64,000 bases of DNA from Micromonospora echinospora (GTDB lineage: Bacteria; Actinomycetota; Actinomycetes; Mycobacteriales; Micromonosporaceae), in the NCBI RefSeq assembly GCF_014203425.1, contig NZ_JACHJC010000001.1, positions 5,916,001 to 5,980,000 of the forward strand, in the 5' to 3' direction. Shown here piece by piece: positions 1-8,183 of this stretch. The notes under the pieces were generated by a model. The model was not told the DNA's origin. It did no database searches and saw nothing but the letters and a program-made list of their open reading frames with translations. The first letter of the stretch is position 1; each line of letters opens with the position of its first letter. Made by a program: the position numbers and the translations under genes.

Positions 1-2077
1 GGGCTTTAATTTCGCCCAATTTCGCAGCGTCCGTATACCATCGAATCGCTTCGTCGAAGTCACCCCTATCGCCAGCAATGTTGCCGAGGCCTAGCATTCC
101 GCCCGGATAGCTTTGGTGCGCCGCAAGGGTAAACCAACTCGTCGCCTCGTCAATATCTCCGCGCTTCTTGGCAATGACGCCCAGATTCGACATCGCCAAG
201 GCGCTTCCAGCGTTAGCGGCAGACCTATAGAGTGTCTCGCTTCGCTCCAAATCGCCCTTTTTGTGCAAGATGTAGGCGAGGTTCACCTCCGAGTCAACAT
301 CCCCGAGCGAAGCGGCCCGTGCGTAGAATTCAACCGCCTCGGCTTCCTTTCCTAAATCCGTGTACAGAATGCCCAAATTGAACATAGCTCGCTGGCTTCC
401 GTTGTCCGCAGCCCTTCTGTACCATGCCTCTGCTTCAGAGTTATTCGCCCTTTGCTGGAAGTGCAACCCGAGCTCAGTGGCACTGTCCGTCTGACCCGAC
501 TCCCATGACTTCTTGTGCCAGTGCAGGAAGTCATCCCGGTTGCCTTCCTGTTCAGCTAGCTTCGCTAGGTTGTACATCGCCGCAGACTCGCCACCTTCAG
601 CCGCCTTCAGCCATGCCCGACGACAAGCAGACGTCATTCCCTCTTGGTAAGCGGCCCAACCTATTGACACACAAGAGTTGGCAGCGCTTTCGTCAATTAA
701 ATAGTCCCGAACGCTGGCTAAGCGGGCTCCATGTCCGCCAACGGCCTTCTGCGCAAAGTCAACCAAAATATCAGAGACGAAAACTCCATCGAGCCGACCG
801 ACTTGCGAAGCCGCAGGCTGCAATGCACGCACATCGCCGGATACGGGATGCAGCGCCCAGGACAAGGCTTCTTTAAACCAGTCCCTGGAGGCAGAAAGCC
901 TTTGATTATCGTCCATGTAGAAGCGCTCCACGACTTTTGCTAGTAGATCTGGAGCCACCGGCGGCGGGTAACCCACAGACCTAAAGTCGATAGCGGCGGC
1001 CAATACAGCATGACCGAGATCGTCGTCGGGTGATGTCAGCTTGAGCAGGAGGGCAGGAGCCGCTGCCAAGATTCGAGTTATTTGTCCGTCATTACCAGCC
1101 AAATCAACAGCCTGAGCGATTCTCGGATCCAGTGCTGCCTTTACTTTGGCTCTCGCCAGCTCGCGTTCGCTGAATTGAGATGAGAGAAAGAAGGTTCGAG
1201 CAACCTTGGTTAGATCATTTGCCAGAAACTGTCCTTCAAGGTCGACGCTGGCTACCTCCACCTCCGGCTCGTTAAGTGCCGCATCAGTCGATGATGCCAC
1301 GTCGACAGGTCGAACAGAGCGACGATTAGGCCTAGACGCCATCTCCGCATAGAACTTCGGCCACATTGTGGCAATAAATATGAGCCGACTTCGTCCACGG
1401 CTAATAATCGAACCCCGAATCAATCGACTAAGATTAGGCGACGAAGGGAGGAACCGCTCCGCATCGTCGATCCAAATCAATGCTTCCGTAGGCAACATCC
1501 CCTCCGCCACTAAGTATTCAAGTTCAGTCGGGGATGTTGGCACAACCAAGGGCCAATCGGGAAGGGATCTCAACGCGGCCTCATATGCGACGCGGGATTT
1601 CCCCGAAGCAGCGGGACCGACAAGGATTAACATACCCCCTGTTTCACTCAACGAGTGAAGCGCGTCGTCGATCTCTACATCAACGTCTCTTTCGATATAG
1701 AGCGGCAGACCTTCATCCAGGATGCCGGCCTCTGACGTAAGAGGTATTGCGGGATGCACCTCAAGCAGAGCCAGAAGCCGAGCGTCTCTGACGCGCGGGA
1801 ATTTACCTTTGTGTCCGGCTAATTGGTTGAGAGAGGAGTTGGCCCGCCGGGAACGCTCCAACCGGCCGGCTGCTTCTTTGGTGATCGCCGATGACTGAGC
1901 AGCGACACGAGGAGCGACGAGTGAGAGGATCCCTCCGGAGCACGCCCCAAGTAGGGGGATGACCCATGCTGGAGAGCCCTGAGGCACCAAAGCCGGCAAA
2001 GTGGGCGCGAGGGCTGTCAGGGCGGCACCAAGGAACAGGCCCGCACTTGACCCGACGAAGATTCGCTGCGGTCGCAC
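1..2077 (-). CDS. Membrane-anchored P-loop NTPase with Sel1/TPR repeats (C-terminus beyond window)
   Basis: The reading frame is open from a GTG at 2077 to the left edge, about 692 codons, with no stop in the window. A TGA lies 14 codons upstream in frame, so GTG 2077 is the only good start. Two hydrophobic segments lie at about residues 8-28 and 34-55. A Walker A motif (GPAASGKSR) is near residue 152 and a Walker B-like LIWIDDAE near 200. From about residue 450 on, helical repeats of about 36 residues recur, such as EAEAWYRRAADNGS and ALAMSNLGVIAKKRGD, typical of Sel1/TPR repeats. This layout recalls STAND-like signalling or defence NTPases, but no effector domain is visible. GC content is lower than in the neighbours, which suggests transfer. 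It follows the glycosyltransferase gene by 52 nt. The biological role is unknown. Confidence 0.8.
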   Translation of the reverse strand, partial: MRPQRIFVGSSAGLFLGAALTALAPTLPALVPQGSPAWVIPLLGACSGGILSLVAPRVAAQSSAITKEAAGRLERSRRANSSLNQLAGHKGKFPRVRDARLLALLEVHPAIPLTSEAGILDEGLPLYIERDVDVEIDDALHSLSETGGMLILVGPAASGKSRVAYEAALRSLPDWPLVVPTSPTELEYLVAEGMLPTEALIWIDDAERFLPSSPNLSRLIRGSIISRGRSRLIFIATMWPKFYAEMASRPNRRSVRPVDVASSTDAALNEPEVEVASVDLEGQFLANDLTKVARTFFLSSQFSERELARAKVKAALDPRIAQAVDLAGNDGQITRILAAAPALLLKLTSPDDDLGHAVLAAAIDFRSVGYPPPVAPDLLAKVVERFYMDDNQRLSASRDWFKEALSWALHPVSGDVRALQPAASQVGRLDGVFVSDILVDFAQKAVGGHGARLASVRDYLIDESAANSCVSIGWAAYQEGMTSACRRAWLKAAEGGESAAMYNLAKLAEQEGNRDDFLHWHKKSWESGQTDSATELGLHFQQRANNSEAEAWYRRAADNGSQRAMFNLGILYTDLGKEAEAVEFYARAASLGDVDSEVNLAYILHKKGDLERSETLYRSAANAGSALAMSNLGVIAKKRGDIDEATSWFTLAAHQSYPGGMLGLGNIAGDRGDFDEAIRWYTDAAKLGEIKA

Positions 2078-2129
2078 CTCTCTAGCATCGTCAATGACGG
2101 CCGAAAGGTCACGTCATGTCAGCCGCCAG

Positions 2130-2909
2130 CTATGGCCGCAGAGGGAGCATCTCGAGGCCTGCCGGGAGCATGCGAGCAAGGGCCTCAGCCCGTGCGCCGA
2201 TGATCCGCATCCGCCCCACGTACTCAGTAGGCTCCCGGTGGGCGGCCTGGCTGGTGACCTGGCCGGGCCACTTGCGATAGAGCAGCCCGTACTCCCGCGT
2301 GAAGTAGCCGGCGCTGACGGCGTTCGCGGCGAGCAGCAGGCCCGTGTCCTCGGAGGCTGGAAGCGCCATCCAGCCGCCCAGGGCGAAGACGAGATCCCGC
2401 CGCAGGCACAGCGTGGCCGGGTGTACCGATGCCCGGTAGCCGTTGGCTTGCCAGAACGACAGGACCGTACCGCGGTCGACGACCCCGCCGGCCGGGTCCT
2501 TGTCCCAGCCGGCGGTTGACCCGTCGGGCAGCAGATCGAGTACCCGCGAGGTGGTCCAACCGATCTGCGGGTGAGCGTCGAAGGCGGCGATGTCCCGGGC
2601 GAGCGCGCCGGGTGTCAACTGGTCGTCGGCGTCCAACACTTTGATCAGGTCGCCTGAAACCCGGGAAAGGGCGAGTGTACGGGCGACGCCAGGCCCACCG
2701 GGGCGGCCGGTGCCGAGGCTGATCCGGGGGTCATCAGGCAGCGCGTCGGCCAGGGCGCCGGTTTGCCCGTCCTCCTGAACGAGCCATTGCCAGTCCCACC
2801 CGGTGGGCATTACCTGCTTGGCCAAGGACTCGTAGGCGCCAGCAAGGTGCTCGATGCTAGGCGCGTGGACCGGAGTGACGACCGAGACGAGCTGCGTCAA
2901 GTTTTCCAC
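2130..2909 (-). CDS. Family 2 glycosyltransferase
   Basis: The 259-residue protein has a GT-A type nucleotide-sugar fold. It opens with VSVVTPVHAPSIEHLAGAY, the usual first beta strand of GT2 enzymes. An acidic LDADDQL (DXD-like, metal/UDP-sugar site) lies near residue 93. There is no signal peptide or membrane segment, so it is cytosolic. The acceptor and sugar cannot be told from sequence. Its start overlaps the end of the GntR gene by 13 nt, indicating co-transcription. A regulator-glycosyltransferase-NTPase order is unusual and suggests an accessory operon rather than a cell-wall locus. Confidence 0.8.
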   Translation of the reverse strand: MENLTQLVSVVTPVHAPSIEHLAGAYESLAKQVMPTGWDWQWLVQEDGQTGALADALPDDPRISLGTGRPGGPGVARTLALSRVSGDLIKVLDADDQLTPGALARDIAAFDAHPQIGWTTSRVLDLLPDGSTAGWDKDPAGGVVDRGTVLSFWQANGYRASVHPATLCLRRDLVFALGGWMALPASEDTGLLLAANAVSAGYFTREYGLLYRKWPGQVTSQAAHREPTEYVGRMRIIGARAEALARMLPAGLEMLPLRP

Positions 2910-3718
2910 CGCTGGAGTTTGTGCGAGTAGACAAGCTCGGTGCGATCACCCGGCATTACGACGTCGGCAACCTCGACGACCCGGCCAGTGGTGTCGACAG
3001 AGGTCTTCCGAACGGTAAGGACGGAGACGCCCGGATCGATGTCCAGAAGCTCGGCCTCGTCCGGCGACGGCGGGCGGGCGCGGATCTCGTCGTCGATCCG
3101 GTCCAGCTCGATGCCAATCGTGTAGAGCTGGTGCTGTGTACCGCCCGGCCACGGCTCCTTGCCCTCGTCGAGAAGGTCCGGGTTCGCGGCCACCAGGTCG
3201 TACGGCAGGTACGAGTACGACACCGTCAGCGGCGCGTTCTCGTGCCGGGAGGAAGTCCAGTAGACCCGGCGCAGCAGCGTCGTGCCCGGGTCAACCTGCA
3301 AGGCCGCCGCCATCTCCGCATCAGCCTGCACGCGCGTGTACTCGGCGTGGAACTTGAGATCGTCAACGGTCAGGCCGGTGTCGTGCTCGGTCGCACCGGT
3401 CTTCAACCGCTCGTCCTCGTCGAGCAGGACACGGTCCTTTTCCCACTGGTAACGCTCGGCGTTGCGTCGGCGTACGCGTTGGCGGGGTGCCCGGACGTAG
3501 GTGCCGCGTCCCTGCTCGGCGCGGACCAGGCCCCACTCGCGGAGCTGTCGGATCGCGTTGCGCACGCTGGTGCGGGACAGGCCGGAGGAATCGGCAAGCT
3601 CGGTCTCACTCGGCATCAGGGTGCCGGGGGCCAGTTCGCCGCCCATGATCTTCGCCCGCAACTCCTCCGCGAGTTGCAGGTAGCGAGGGCGCCAGTCCCG
3701 GCCTTGCACACCGGTCAC
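2897..3718 (-). CDS. GntR-family (HutC/UTRA type) transcriptional regulator
   Basis: The N-terminal winged helix (RYLQLAEELRAKIMGGELAP, then SETELADSSGLSRTSVRNAI and GRGTYVRAP) is followed by a UTRA-like ligand domain, seen as LLRRVYWTSSRHENAPLTVS and ending near VVEVADVVMPGDRTELVYS. The frame is open up to an ATG at 3868, but GTG 3718 is preferred. It has AGGGGG just upstream, begins about 10 residues before the helix-turn-helix as in relatives, and a perfect 16-bp palindrome (3729-3744) sits directly before it. That palindrome is probably an operator for autoregulation. The protein is 273 residues from this start. The gene overlaps the downstream glycosyltransferase gene and probably controls the whole operon. 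Confidence 0.85.
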   Translation of the reverse strand: MTGVQGRDWRPRYLQLAEELRAKIMGGELAPGTLMPSETELADSSGLSRTSVRNAIRQLREWGLVRAEQGRGTYVRAPRQRVRRRNAERYQWEKDRVLLDEDERLKTGATEHDTGLTVDDLKFHAEYTRVQADAEMAAALQVDPGTTLLRRVYWTSSRHENAPLTVSYSYLPYDLVAANPDLLDEGKEPWPGGTQHQLYTIGIELDRIDDEIRARPPSPDEAELLDIDPGVSVLTVRKTSVDTTGRVVEVADVVMPGDRTELVYSHKLQRWKT

Positions 3719-3728
3719 CGTACCCCCT

Positions 3729-3744
3729 AGACGTTCCAACGTCT
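3729..3744. promoter_or_regulatory. Palindromic operator candidate for the GntR gene
   Basis: AGACGTTCCAACGTCT is a perfect inverted repeat with 7-bp arms and a 2-bp centre. It lies immediately upstream of the ribosome-binding AGGGGG and the GTG start at 3718. GntR dimers bind such sites, so autoregulation is inferred. Its place inside the longer alternative reading frame (ATG 3868) argues for the shorter protein. Confidence 0.55.
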
Positions 3745-3851
3745 GCCAGGTGGTCCCTCCGGCCGGGCGTTCGGGGACGGGAGCGACTGGCGCCGCAGGC
3801 CGCTTGGTCTGTCGCCCAGTAAGCGAGGAAGCCCGGCCGGGGCGCAGGCGG

Positions 3852-4196
3852 TCAGGAGTGCTCATCATGCTCTTCCAGATGCTGACCCTTGGTCATCATC
3901 ACTAGCCGGGCATAGGTCAGTTCGTAGATGAGCCGGTCCAGACGGATCCGATCAAGCAGGACGGCTTGCGTCGCGCCGTTGCGGGTGGCGTCGAGCTTCA
4001 CGACCAGGTCTCGCCGCGCGAACCGGTCAAGCAGCATCTGAACGTTGACCCAACCGGTTCGTTCATGGCCAACGGTGGCGAGGAAGCCTCGGTGCATCGG
4101 GTCGTTCGGTCCGCACCCTCGGCACCACGCCGGACATCCGAGAGCGCCCGTCACCGATCTCATGCCGTTCTCCTGCTCGCTCTTCCGCTCAGTCAC
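3852..4196 (-). CDS. Small protein of unknown function (114 aa)
   Basis: The short cytosolic protein has a Cys-rich start (CPAWCRGCGPNDPMHRG) that could bind zinc, followed by a helical region rich in Leu, Asp and Arg. It overlaps the end of the 4189-4521 gene by 8 nt, so it belongs to the same transcript. Short CP.WC-containing proteins are common beside GntR regulators in mobile elements of actinomycetes and sometimes fall in DUF6907-like families, but that assignment is from memory and weak. No catalytic motif is seen. Confidence 0.6.
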   Translation of the reverse strand: MTERKSEQENGMRSVTGALGCPAWCRGCGPNDPMHRGFLATVGHERTGWVNVQMLLDRFARRDLVVKLDATRNGATQAVLLDRIRLDRLIYELTYARLVMMTKGQHLEEHDEHS

Positions 4197-4521
4197 TGTG
4201 GCTCCCGGGACCTCTACCGGCCTCGACCACCAGGCCGCTGAGGCGCTCGATCAGTTGGGCGGTCTGCGTCAGGGACAGTTCAGCCCAGCCGATGCCGGCC
4301 CGACACGTCGCATGCACCGCGATCAGGGGCGTCCGAGCGTCAACGCCGATGAGGTAGGCGACCACCATCCCGCCCGCGCGAGCCTCGCCGATCCGGTGCG
4401 TCGGACCGCGATGGTGGCGGGCCATCTCCGACATCAGCGGCGGGACCAGGTGACCGCAGCGATCAGGGGCACACCAGTCCGGATGGTTCACGACGTCGGC
4501 GCGCTTGTTCGTAGGCGTCAC
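4189..4521 (-). CDS. Small DUF6907-like protein (110 aa)
   Basis: A GTG at 4521 overlaps the stop of the upstream mini-gene as GTGA (4521-4518), a classic coupling arrangement. The protein has HPDWCAPDRCGH near the start, a central beta-rich stretch (GGMVVAYLIGVDART) and a C-terminal amphipathic helix (LTQTAQLIERLSGLVV). This order of Cys/His box, beta strands and helix resembles the DUF6907 proteins of actinomycete mobile elements (inference). The frame stays open further upstream to 4869, but third-position GC there is low while another frame looks coding, so the long version is rejected. Confidence 0.6.
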   Translation of the reverse strand: MTPTNKRADVVNHPDWCAPDRCGHLVPPLMSEMARHHRGPTHRIGEARAGGMVVAYLIGVDARTPLIAVHATCRAGIGWAELSLTQTAQLIERLSGLVVEAGRGPGSHSD

Positions 4522-4748
4522 CGTGGCCACCGCCCGGCACCGTCCCGGTAGATCTGAACTCGCGTGATCGGCGGGCTGAGCCGCAACATCGACGACTGCT
4601 CCGTCTCTTCCACCGACCATCGCAATGCCGGTGGGAAAACCGCCGGCCGCGTGCGCGGTGGGACCTTCCCTCTGGCTGGACGCGCGGGGTGCCGCTTCCG
4701 GGGCCACCACGGGAAGAGCCGGCGGCGTCGATGAGGACGGCTGGACAT
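4518..4748 (-). CDS. Basic small protein, first gene of the left operon (76 aa)
   Basis: The ATG at 4748 is preceded by GGAGG at a good distance. The first half is extremely Arg/Pro-rich (MSSRPHRRRR). The second half (VEETEQSSMLRLSPPITRV) has the strongly G/C-ending codons expected of coding sequence here. A shorter start at the GTG of VEETEQ would give about 31 residues and cannot be excluded. Its TGA overlaps the GTG start of the next gene. Function is unknown; a leader or coupling peptide is possible. Confidence 0.45.
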   Translation of the reverse strand: MSSRPHRRRRLFPWWPRKRHPARPARGKVPPRTRPAVFPPALRWSVEETEQSSMLRLSPPITRVQIYRDGAGRWPR

Positions 4749-5072
4749 CGCACCTCCACAGGTAGAAGAGAGCCGGTGGCCGACTACGGGGGAATGCAGC
4801 CGGCCACCGGCTCGAATGAAGGCACGGCGCACCGCCCGACGGGGAACGGGTCGGGTATCGCCGAGCCAACTTGTCCGCGCGGCTACCGCAACCGGTCCGA
4901 CAGGACGCCGCGCGTCAGATGCGACCAGGGCTGGCGCGAGACCACCCCTGACACGAGCCGTCACCCTGGCCGCACACTACGAAGCGTATCTACAAGTGGA
5001 CGAGTTGTCTAGATGTCGAATCAGCGCTTCTGGTTGGCACTTGGTAAGACAAGTGCCAGGTACGGTAAGCAG
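4749..5072. promoter_or_regulatory. Divergent control region between the two GntR transcription units
   Basis: About 320 bases separate the leftward operon from the rightward GntR gene, with no convincing gene. Near the right end lies CAAGTGGACGAGTTG (4993-5007), an imperfect palindrome. A perfect one follows at 5036-5057. Both transcription units probably start here. Confidence 0.4.
5036..5057. promoter_or_regulatory. Palindromic operator candidate for the second GntR gene
   Basis: GGCACTTG, six bases, then CAAGTGCC forms a perfect inverted repeat with 8-bp arms, 15 bases before the GTG at 5073. As with the first GntR gene, the palindrome directly precedes the likely start, which supports autoregulation and the shorter reading of the gene. 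Confidence 0.5.
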
Positions 5073-5492
5073 GTGCCCACCCCGCACTACAGACAGCCCC
5101 GCTACCGCGCCATCGCTGACGCATTGAGAGAGCGAATCGAAGGTGGCATCATCCCGCCAGGCGGCCTCCTGCCGGCTGAAAGTGTCCTCACTGCTGAGTT
5201 TCGGGCAAGCCGCGGCACCGTCCGTCAAGCCATAGCTGTCTTGCGGGATGAGGGCGTAGTTATCACTCAGCACGGCAGAGGCACATACGCTGACCCACGT
5301 CAACAAGGGTGGGATCCCACTGACGATACTGAGCCGGAGGCACGGCAGCGCCGGATCATTGCGGATAGGGAACTCGCTGAGCTATTCGCGGTTGAGGTCG
5401 GCACTACGTTGATTGAGCGAGAAAGCGTCACTCGATCAGATGGAGTTGTGCACCTGGTGGTCAGGGCGTACCGCTTACCTCGGACCGAATAG
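5073..5492 (+). CDS. Short GntR-family regulator with a minimal C-terminal domain
   Basis: The winged helix is clear: RYRAIADALRERIEGGIIPP, then AESVLTAEFRASRGTVRQAI and TQHGRGTYADPR. After it only about 60 residues remain (ELAELFAVEVGTTLIERES), so the UTRA ligand domain is truncated to its first strands. Such short GntR proteins are frequent on actinomycete integrative elements, where they act as copy or transfer repressors; that role is inferred. An ATG at 5013 in the same frame would add 20 residues but would place the perfect palindrome inside the gene and has no ribosome-binding site. Confidence 0.75.
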   Translation: MPTPHYRQPRYRAIADALRERIEGGIIPPGGLLPAESVLTAEFRASRGTVRQAIAVLRDEGVVITQHGRGTYADPRQQGWDPTDDTEPEARQRRIIADRELAELFAVEVGTTLIERESVTRSDGVVHLVVRAYRLPRTE

Positions 5493-5649
5493 TCTTTTAA
5501 ACATTCTATCCTTGCTTCCATTGCCGGCATCCGCGACTCGGGAGTCAACTCCCGGCATCCAGACTCACGGTGCCACGACAACTTCCACGACAGGGCGGCA
5601 AGTTACGCATATCCGCAAAGGGACGAGCCCTGATCGCCGCTCCCATCCA

Positions 5650-6834
5650 CTACTTTGCAATCCCTACGAGTGAGTCAAGACTGAGCTTGCCAAAGGCAAA
5701 CGCAGCCAGGGCTAGAACGATTACGATCGTCTTCCAAGAGTCCTGCACGAAGAGATTGACTTGGTTGACAAGTCTCCCAAATTCAATAAGTGACTGCTTG
5801 AAGCGGCCAGGATATGGTGCCGTTTGGAGCGCCCGAGGCTTACCCTCCTCATCGAACACATCCAAATGTCGCGTGAGGTAGTTCCGCCATGTGGGCGAAT
5901 CTGAAATGCTCACCGCTTCAATCGATATTAGAATCGCTACCATCGAGAATGGAAGCGTGCTGTTTAGCGACGCGGGTGAGGCACAGTATCGTCGCATATG
6001 GTCGGCAGCTGCCTTGTAAAGTGCAGCAAGAGGGTGGTGCGACCCTAGGCCAGCACCTGAATCGACGCGGCGCGCTAGGCGCTCTAAGATCCGCGCAACG
6101 CGAATCATTTCAGACCTCCCCCAGCCGAATGGGTCAGACTTCCGCCGACTTATGGATATGCGATGCTCCTGCGATTTGGAGTTCGCTGACACTAGATAAT
6201 TGACTTTGGCCAACAACGCAGCCTGGGACGGATAATTCAGAATAAGCTCCCTTGCCCAGGTCGCAACCACTGCGGCAATAGCCAAGCCGGCTAAGAAGAT
6301 CCAAACAGCTTCGACATCCGGCGTATCGGAGGAAGATCCTCGCGCCGCAAGCATAAGATGACAGGGAAGCAGGGCAAACACGCAGAACGTTGTGGCAGTG
6401 TTAAGAGTAAACAAGCGAATCCAGAGGTGTCTAACCACTTGAGGGTTATTTCTATAGATAGGCTTGGGGAAGATGAGCGAGCTGCGACCGTTAAATTTTG
6501 TCACACCCGTCATGCTGTAGTGGAAAGTTAAACCCATAATCAGCAGGCTCAAACTGGCCAAAATGCCGATAATCCAAAGCTCGGCTACATGCCTGACGCC
6601 TGGCTCGACCATTGCACTTAGAACAGGCGCCACTACTTTTCGATCATATTCCCACACTGCCGCGATACCAAGCATTGCAGAGAGGAGGCTCAATTGCTTG
6701 CCATCCAGGATGCCACGGACGATGCGCGTCTGAACAAAATAGAGTATGCCCAAATGCGCCATCAGAAGAACCAGCGACAAAAGCCAGATAAGCAGTGGAG
6801 CTAAGAGCAAGAGAACAGCTCTGCCAACGGTCAT
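5650..6834 (-). CDS. Multi-pass membrane protein of unknown function (394 aa)
   Basis: Hydrophobic segments are visible at about residues 5-30, 48-62, 85-103, 140-165, 178-197 and near the C-terminus (about 365-385). A basic cytosolic stretch between them includes ISISRRKSDPFGWGRSEMIR. No known motif is recognised. The sequence is clearly less GC-rich than the surrounding genome and uses many A/T-ending codons, which points to recent acquisition. It stands alone between the GntR gene and rnpB, reading toward the GntR gene. Function unknown. Confidence 0.7.
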   Translation of the reverse strand: MTVGRAVLLLLAPLLIWLLSLVLLMAHLGILYFVQTRIVRGILDGKQLSLLSAMLGIAAVWEYDRKVVAPVLSAMVEPGVRHVAELWIIGILASLSLLIMGLTFHYSMTGVTKFNGRSSLIFPKPIYRNNPQVVRHLWIRLFTLNTATTFCVFALLPCHLMLAARGSSSDTPDVEAVWIFLAGLAIAAVVATWARELILNYPSQAALLAKVNYLVSANSKSQEHRISISRRKSDPFGWGRSEMIRVARILERLARRVDSGAGLGSHHPLAALYKAAADHMRRYCASPASLNSTLPFSMVAILISIEAVSISDSPTWRNYLTRHLDVFDEEGKPRALQTAPYPGRFKQSLIEFGRLVNQVNLFVQDSWKTIVIVLALAAFAFGKLSLDSLVGIAK

Positions 6835-7437
6835 CGGACTCTTCTATCACTGTTGTCGCCATCTTGACAATCAACAAGGCGACAGCGGATAGTCCGGATC
6901 TCCTGCTCCAAGCTCCGTGCCCCAAGCTCAGGCCCCAAGCGGTTGCCGATTTCCTCTGTTCTGGATCAAGGCACCGCGCTCCGCGCGGTGCGGGCGGCAA
7001 GCCCGGCCGGCGGCAAGCCGCCCCGGTCGCCTACGGCGCCGGGGCGGTGAGCCACCGACAGCCGCCGGGACACCGCCCACAGGTGAAGGAACCAGCCTCA
7101 GCGAGGCCGTGACGGAAGCCGGCGGGGCGATCTGGTCGGATGTCAGGGCTTCCGCCTGCCGCGCCAGTCCAACCCCGGGACTGGCTTGCCACCGGATCAC
7201 CGGGTCGCGGCACCAGCTCCACCGCTAGGACGTGCCCGACCTCCACGACAGCCGGCGGCACCCGCAGCAGAGCCACGCACCGCCGGAAAGGCCCTCAAGA
7301 CCAAGCCGCGGAGTAGACCGCATCCGAGGTCCGCTGAGCCGGCACTCAGGCCGTCGCCAGGCCGTCTCAGGCCGTGGCCAGGCCGTCAAACGCCACCCAA
7401 CGATGACCAAGGTCAACCAACGGCACCAGACAAAGAA
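6835..7437. other. Gene-poor spacer between membrane protein and rnpB
   Basis: No convincing gene is seen. The left half contains short hairpins, including CCGCCCCGG and CCGGGGCGG at 7018-7047, which may act as a terminator. The right half has a 21-bp direct tandem duplication (7346-7366 and 7367-7387). Open frames here show no codon bias or recognisable domains and may be debris. Confidence 0.4.
7346..7387. repeat. 21-bp tandem duplication
   Basis: Two adjacent copies of a 21-bp unit (beginning TCAGGCCGT) differ at one base. Each is itself built of two similar halves around AGGCCGT. It lies downstream of rnpB, past its terminator. Confidence 0.6.
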
Positions 7438-7471
7438 CCAGCTCAGAGCCTTGATCAGGTCTCTGAGCTGG
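7438..7471 (-). terminator. Rho-independent terminator of rnpB
   Basis: CCAGCTCAGAG and CTCTGAGCTGG form a perfect 11-bp stem around a 12-base loop. Read on the minus strand it is followed by TTCTTTG. It begins a few bases after the rnpB 3' end. Confidence 0.75.
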
Positions 7472-7473
7472 TG

Positions 7474-7896
<423 letters not shown>

Positions 7897-7953
7897 CCCT
7901 CATCCTAACGACGCTCCCCCGGCCGGCGATTCCGCCCCGAGGCGCACCGCGGT

Positions 7954-8170
7954 TCAGCGGGCGTCGGCGCGGACGACCTGCTCCAGCAGCGCAAGCGAGC
8001 CTGCCACTGCTCGCGGTGGTCGTCGTTGTCGGCAGTGACGGCGACGACGCGGTCCCGGTCGGGCAGGACACACAGGCGCTGGGGCCGACCCGTTGGGCTC
8101 CGTCCGGCCGATCGCGCACCCGCATCCTCCCGTACGACATCCACGCTCGCCATACCGGATCCGGATCAAC
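7954..8170 (-). pseudogene. Possible degraded 3' end of a serine hydrolase (beta-lactamase-like) gene
   Basis: Pieces in different frames (RLCVLPDRDRVVAVTADND, then LALLEQVVRADAR with a stop at 7954) resemble the C-terminal end of class C beta-lactamase-like hydrolases, where a strand of the type CVLPERDAVVAVTA is common. At least two frameshifts would be needed. The resemblance is from memory and short, so this is tentative. It lies between rnpB and the anti-sigma-like gene. Confidence 0.3.
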
Positions 8171-8183
8171 CGGTACGGGGTTC

